A DNA stretch of 10,082 nt from Pseudomonadota bacterium. Its GTDB lineage: Bacteria > Pseudomonadota > Alphaproteobacteria > Caulobacterales > Caulobacteraceae. The notes below the pieces were generated by a model. That model saw nothing but the letters and a program-made list of their open reading frames with translations. It had not been told where the DNA came from and did not search any database. Position 1 is the first letter of the stretch; the number at the start of each line of letters is the position of its first letter. The stretch covers positions 1 through 10,082 of the forward strand of contig JAEZHG010000308.1 in NCBI GenBank assembly GCA_023436945.1. The letters run 5' to 3'. The translations under genes were made by a program, and so were the position numbers. Positions 7,954 through 10,082 of the stretch are shown one piece after another.

Positions 7954-8769
7954 TCAATCGCCGTCGTCAGGGATGTTCAGCAGCAGGCCGCAAGCCTTGC
8001 AGTGGACCGCATCGGGGTCATGCTTCTGTAAGCCACAGGAAGGGCAAGGGAATTTCACCTTGTGGGGCCGGATCAATGTCTGGGCCAGACGGATGAACAG
8101 GGTGATGCCGACCAGCATGACACTTATGGAAATGACCCGTCCCCAGTTGCCGGGCAGTGTAATGTCGCCAAATCCGGTCGTCGTCAGGGTGGCGACCGTA
8201 AAATAGAGCGCGTCCAGATAGCCGTTGATGCCTTCAGCCTTGCCGCGGAAATAGGAATAGACAAAGCCGGTGGTCACAAACAGGAAGGTGATCAGGGCCG
8301 CCGCCGCGCGGGTAATCTCCTCGACGCGCGTGTCATCGTATTTGCGGCCAACCGTGCGCCAGAACAGGTCACTGTTCAAAAGGCTCCAGAACCGGAGCAG
8401 TCGCAGGAACCCGAAATTGGCCAGCCACGCCGGAAACAGCAGTGTGGCCAGCACAAACAGGTCGATCCAGACAATGGGCTTCTTCAGCCAGTCCTTGACC
8501 GAATTATAGGCATAGGCCCGCGCGGCCAGATCCATCGCCAGTATCAGGGCGATGAAATAGTCCAGCGCATAGAAGACCCATCCGGCTTCCTTCAGGATCG
8601 GTGCCGCGATGAAGAAGGCAATGATGGCCAGATCGATCACGATCACCATCAGACGGAATTTCACCGCAGCGGGCTGGGTGCCGTGATACAGATAGCGCAA
8701 ACGCGCTCTGAGCCTTAAACCCTCTGAGGGGCGGGGGTTCTGGACGGAGTGTTCGTCGCGGGACGTCAT
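7954..8769 (-). CDS. Six-helix potassium-channel-like membrane protein with C-terminal zinc ribbon
   Basis: This 271-residue inner-membrane protein resembles voltage-gated-type ion channels. Hydrophobic segments lie near 41-58, 66-82, 99-115, 118-131, 155-172 and 211-229. Between the last two is a pore loop with the selectivity filter TTGFGD at 197-202, typical of potassium channels. The fourth segment, FGFLRLLRFWSLL, has only two arginines, so voltage sensing would be weak or absent. After the last helix comes a compact zinc ribbon with Cys242, Cys245, Cys257 and Cys260 (CPSC ... CKAC), then an acidic end. No RCK/TrkA-N or cyclic-nucleotide domain is present; the ribbon occupies that position. 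I start at ATG 8767-8769; GAGG lies only two bases upstream, so this is not firm, and a TTG at 8803-8805 would add 12 residues. It is divergent from dapF across about 54 bases. Potassium selectivity is inferred from the filter. Confidence 0.88.
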   Translation of the reverse strand: MTSRDEHSVQNPRPSEGLRLRARLRYLYHGTQPAAVKFRLMVIVIDLAIIAFFIAAPILKEAGWVFYALDYFIALILAMDLAARAYAYNSVKDWLKKPIVWIDLFVLATLLFPAWLANFGFLRLLRFWSLLNSDLFWRTVGRKYDDTRVEEITRAAAALITFLFVTTGFVYSYFRGKAEGINGYLDALYFTVATLTTTGFGDITLPGNWGRVISISVMLVGITLFIRLAQTLIRPHKVKFPCPSCGLQKHDPDAVHCKACGLLLNIPDDGD

Positions 8770-8823
8770 GGCCTCAGCGATACTGGAATGACGGGCAGAG
8801 CCCAAAGGATGAGTGGCCGATAG
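8770..8823. other. Short divergent intergenic region between the channel gene and dapF
   Basis: This 54-base stretch separates two divergent starts. I see no convincing -35/-10 pair for either gene, so promoters may lie partly inside the opposite coding region. AAAGGA at 8804-8809 is 14 bases or more from the dapF ATG, too far for a good ribosome site. An ATG at 8809 opens a four-codon frame (MSGR) whose TAG directly abuts the dapF ATG; the same TAG rules out any longer N-terminus for DapF in this frame. Confidence 0.5.
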
Positions 8824-9702
8824 ATGAGCGATAGCCTACGCCTGCAACGCGCCGATTACGGCTATGTTCGCATGAACGGTGCGGGAAACGCCTTTATTGT
8901 TGTAGATGCGATGGAAACGCCGTTCCGTCCATCGGAAAACGAGGTGCGCCGACTGGCCTCGGAAGAGGCTGGTCTGGGCGGCTTTGACCAGCTTATCGCG
9001 GTCGAGAAAAGCGCAGAAGGCGATGCCTTTATGCGCGTGTGGAACTCTGACGGCTCGCTGGTCGAGACCTGTGGCAACGCCCTGCGTTGTGTCGGCTGGC
9101 TGATGCTGGATGCGACCGAAAAGTCAGAGGTGAAGATCGACACCCTTGCCGGACCGACGCTGGCGCGCGCCGCCGAGGACCGTAACGGCCTGCATCAGGT
9201 GACAGTGGACATGGGCCAACCGCGTCTGGACTGGCAGCAGATTCCGCTGGCCGAGGAAATGGACACGCGCGGCATCGAGCTTCAGGTCGGACCGATCGAC
9301 AATCCGGTGGTGCATACGCCGGGGGCTGTCTCTATGGGCAATCCGCACGTGGTGTTCTTCACCGACCATCAGGACGACGTCTTTGTGCGCGGAACGGGTT
9401 CGCTGATCGAGCATCACCCCCTGTTCCCCGAGGGCGTAAATGTCGGATTTGCCAATGTTCTTGACCGCGAGACCATCCGTCTGCGTGTATGGGAGCGCGG
9501 TGCGGGTCTCACCCAAGCCTGTGGAACGGGGGCCTGTGCGGCCATGGTCGCGGCCAGCCGACGCGGCCTGATTGACCGCTCCGCGAAGATGATCCTCGAC
9601 GGTGGTGAGCTGTTCGTGGAATGGGATGAAGCTACGGGCCACGTTTTTATGACCGGCCCGATTGAAATTGAAGTGACCGGACAACTGCAGTCTGTGTTGT
9701 AA
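8824..9702 (+). CDS. dapF: Diaminopimelate epimerase
   Basis: This 292-residue cytoplasmic enzyme interconverts LL- and meso-2,6-diaminopimelate, the next-to-last step of lysine synthesis and the source of the peptidoglycan cross-linking residue. It is a PLP-independent two-cysteine racemase. The two catalytic cysteines are visible as Cys83 in ETCGNALRC and Cys233 in ERGAGLTQACGTGACA. Other family features are MNGAGNAFIVVD at 17-28, GGFDQLIAVE at 52-61, WNSDGS at 73-78 and MGNPHVVFF at 171-179. Length is normal, with a slightly long N-terminus. An in-frame TAG right before ATG 8824 fixes the upstream limit; the next ATG, at residue 17, would remove the conserved first strand. One deviation is Ala in place of the usual Asp of GNDF. 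The gene is divergent from the channel gene and 83 bases upstream of the malic enzyme gene on the same strand. Confidence 0.97.
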   Translation: MSDSLRLQRADYGYVRMNGAGNAFIVVDAMETPFRPSENEVRRLASEEAGLGGFDQLIAVEKSAEGDAFMRVWNSDGSLVETCGNALRCVGWLMLDATEKSEVKIDTLAGPTLARAAEDRNGLHQVTVDMGQPRLDWQQIPLAEEMDTRGIELQVGPIDNPVVHTPGAVSMGNPHVVFFTDHQDDVFVRGTGSLIEHHPLFPEGVNVGFANVLDRETIRLRVWERGAGLTQACGTGACAAMVAASRRGLIDRSAKMILDGGELFVEWDEATGHVFMTGPIEIEVTGQLQSVL

Positions 9703-9717
9703 TGTAGTGTTACCAGC

Positions 9718-9753
9718 GAGCGGTTGTTCCTAAGGGAACCACGCTCTAGGAAC
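9718..9753 (+). promoter_or_regulatory. Competing inverted repeats between dapF and the malic enzyme gene
   Basis: Two alternative stems share the element GTTCC at 9726-9730. Stem A pairs GAGCG/GTTCC (9718-9722, 9726-9730) with GGAAC/CGCTC (9735-9739, 9742-9746) around the tetraloop TAAG, with a small internal loop. Stem B pairs GTTCCTA (9726-9732) with TAGGAAC (9747-9753). They cannot form together. No T-tract follows, so a simple intrinsic terminator of dapF is unlikely; an operator or 5' leader structure of the malic enzyme mRNA are alternatives. Confidence 0.4.
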
Positions 9754-9785
9754 GAAGCGCTGCAGACGCCCTTGGTTGAGAATAA

Positions 9786-10082
<297 letters not shown>

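Noticed and set aside
8062..8718. Open frame of 218 codons on the plus strand opposite the channel gene
   Set aside because: It is the antisense shadow of a gene with a clear selectivity filter and zinc ribbon; no motif of its own.
8809..8823. Four-codon frame MSGR abutting the dapF start as a regulatory leader peptide
   Set aside because: It contains no run of lysine or other regulatory codons and no good ribosome site, and frames this short occur by chance.
9735..9770. GGAAC elements as an EcfG general-stress promoter (GGAAC-N16/17-CGTT)
   Set aside because: Neither GGAAC copy on the plus strand, nor the one on the minus strand, is followed by CGTT at 16-17 bases.

Overview
The window is GC-rich, densely coded chromosomal DNA. 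Most likely it comes from an alphaproteobacterium, and the order Caulobacterales (Caulobacter, Asticcacaulis or Brevundimonas relatives) is my best guess from protein style. Supporting signs are the alphaproteobacterial form of DapF (a CGNxLRC box), the Kup sequence, and two secreted prolyl-oligopeptidase-type enzymes beside a DUF1223 protein. The lineage is inferred; no rRNA or other strong marker is present.

Layout. From 1 to about 8770 everything reads leftward. In transcription order the genes are: a 6TM potassium-channel-like protein ending in a zinc ribbon (7954-8769); a secreted S9 serine peptidase broken by a one-base frameshift (5656-7835); a second, intact S9 peptidase paralogue with a lipoprotein signal (3428-5647); two hairpins (3371-3420); a secreted DUF1223 thioredoxin-like protein (2565-3320); the potassium uptake permease Kup (517-2490); and the N-terminal part of an RsmB-type rRNA cytosine methyltransferase (1-520, running off the left edge). 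Kup and rsmB overlap by four bases. From 8824 the strand switches: dapF (8824-9702), then a short gap with competing inverted repeats, then the first 99 codons of a malic enzyme (9786 to the right edge).

How the genes relate. DapF makes meso-diaminopimelate for peptidoglycan and lysine, and malic enzyme is central carbon metabolism; both are housekeeping. The leftward block mixes potassium transport (channel and Kup) with envelope proteins (two peptidases and DUF1223). I see no CRISPR, prophage, insertion sequence, toxin-antitoxin pair, tRNA or biosynthetic cluster, and no convincing undescribed system. The points most worth a second look are the frameshifted peptidase next to its intact but differently anchored paralogue, the zinc ribbon on the channel, and the inverted repeats between dapF and the malic enzyme gene. 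All gaps between genes are shorter than 300 bases.
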